This document shows, one piece after another, positions 5,774-5,874 of a stretch of 5,874 nt of DNA. Every line of letters starts with the position of its first letter. Positions within the stretch are counted from its first letter, which is position 1. Position numbers and translations under genes: made by a program. Origin of the DNA: Chloroflexota bacterium (lineage in GTDB: Bacteria > Chloroflexota > Anaerolineae > Thermoflexales > Thermoflexaceae); assembly GCA_030550075.1 (NCBI GenBank), contig JAUQQB010000193.1, forward strand, positions 1-5,874, given 5' to 3'. Under the pieces are notes generated by a model. The model did no database searches and was not told where the DNA came from. It saw only the letters and a list, made by a program, of their open reading frames with translations.

Positions 5774-5874
5774 TTGAACCGATGGATTCGCTGGGCGCTG
5801 GCGATCGCCCTGGCGGTGGGGCTTCTCCCGCTCCCGCCGGCCATGGCACAGGGGGGTGAAGATGAATTCATCGC
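5774..5874 (+). CDS. Secreted or envelope protein, N-terminal fragment with signal peptide (TTG start, runs off right edge)
   Basis: Only the first 33 codons are in the window. The start is TTG at 5774, with GGAGG at 5761-5765 eight bases upstream. It reads (M)NRWIRW, a positively charged n-region, then the hydrophobic core ALAIALAVGLLPL, then PPAMA with an AxA-type signal peptidase I site before QGGEDEF. The nearby ATG at 5783 is in another frame that soon stops, which supports TTG. The mature protein, and so its function, lies outside the window. It follows the CoA-binding gene by four bases, consistent with one transcript. Confidence 0.7.
   Translation, partial: MNRWIRWALAIALAVGLLPLPPAMAQGGEDEFI

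Noticed and set aside
4588..5871. A 427-codon minus-strand open frame across the methylase end and CoA-binding gene
   Set aside because: It spans two well-supported plus-strand genes and a non-coding gap, and its product is His/Arg/Pro-rich without family features.

Overview
The window is GC-rich bacterial DNA (roughly 60-65% G+C by eye). Gene content and protein style (RecJ with an AxGRL-type DHHA1 region, a DUF4870 membrane protein, an Eco57I-like orphan methylase) suggest a thermophilic Chloroflexota/Anaerolineae-like organism. That assignment is inference; the window holds no marker that settles it.

Layout. Positions 1-1352 (minus) are the 5' three-quarters or so of recJ, running off the left edge, with a strong sigma70-like promoter at 1387-1415. 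A 370-base non-coding stretch separates it from a divergent small membrane protein of the DUF4870 family (1785-2249, plus). A complete tRNA-Arg(CCT) follows at 2358-2431, with its own TATAAT box and a clear intrinsic terminator at 2444-2471.

The centre is the unusual part. At 2698 a RadC-family gene starts with a good ribosome site. It encodes only the N-terminal helix-hairpin-helix part and is cut at about position 2895. From about 2898 the DNA becomes, in another frame, the middle and C-terminal part of a large Eco57I/type IIG-like adenine-N6 DNA methyltransferase (to 4892). That part keeps the NPPW catalytic motif and the C-terminal target-recognition region but has lost the SAM-binding N-terminal half. 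This looks like a deletion or recombination scar joining two genes. The methylase remnant also carries an in-frame CGCAGAG-type tandem repeat (3736-3762), followed by nested inverted repeats. Its third-codon-position preference changes from C to G near 4200.

On the right, 5029-5769 encodes a YccU-like CoA-binding protein with an extra beta-rich N-terminal domain. Four bases after its stop, a TTG-started gene with a clear signal peptide begins and runs off the right edge; these two are probably co-transcribed.

In function, recJ (repair), the tRNA and the CoA-binding protein are ordinary housekeeping genes. The tRNA-flanked radC'/'methylase block resembles the decayed edge of a restriction-modification or accessory island. 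I see no intact novel system. The candidates worth a second look are the chimeric scar and the repeat-invaded, still-open methylase frame.
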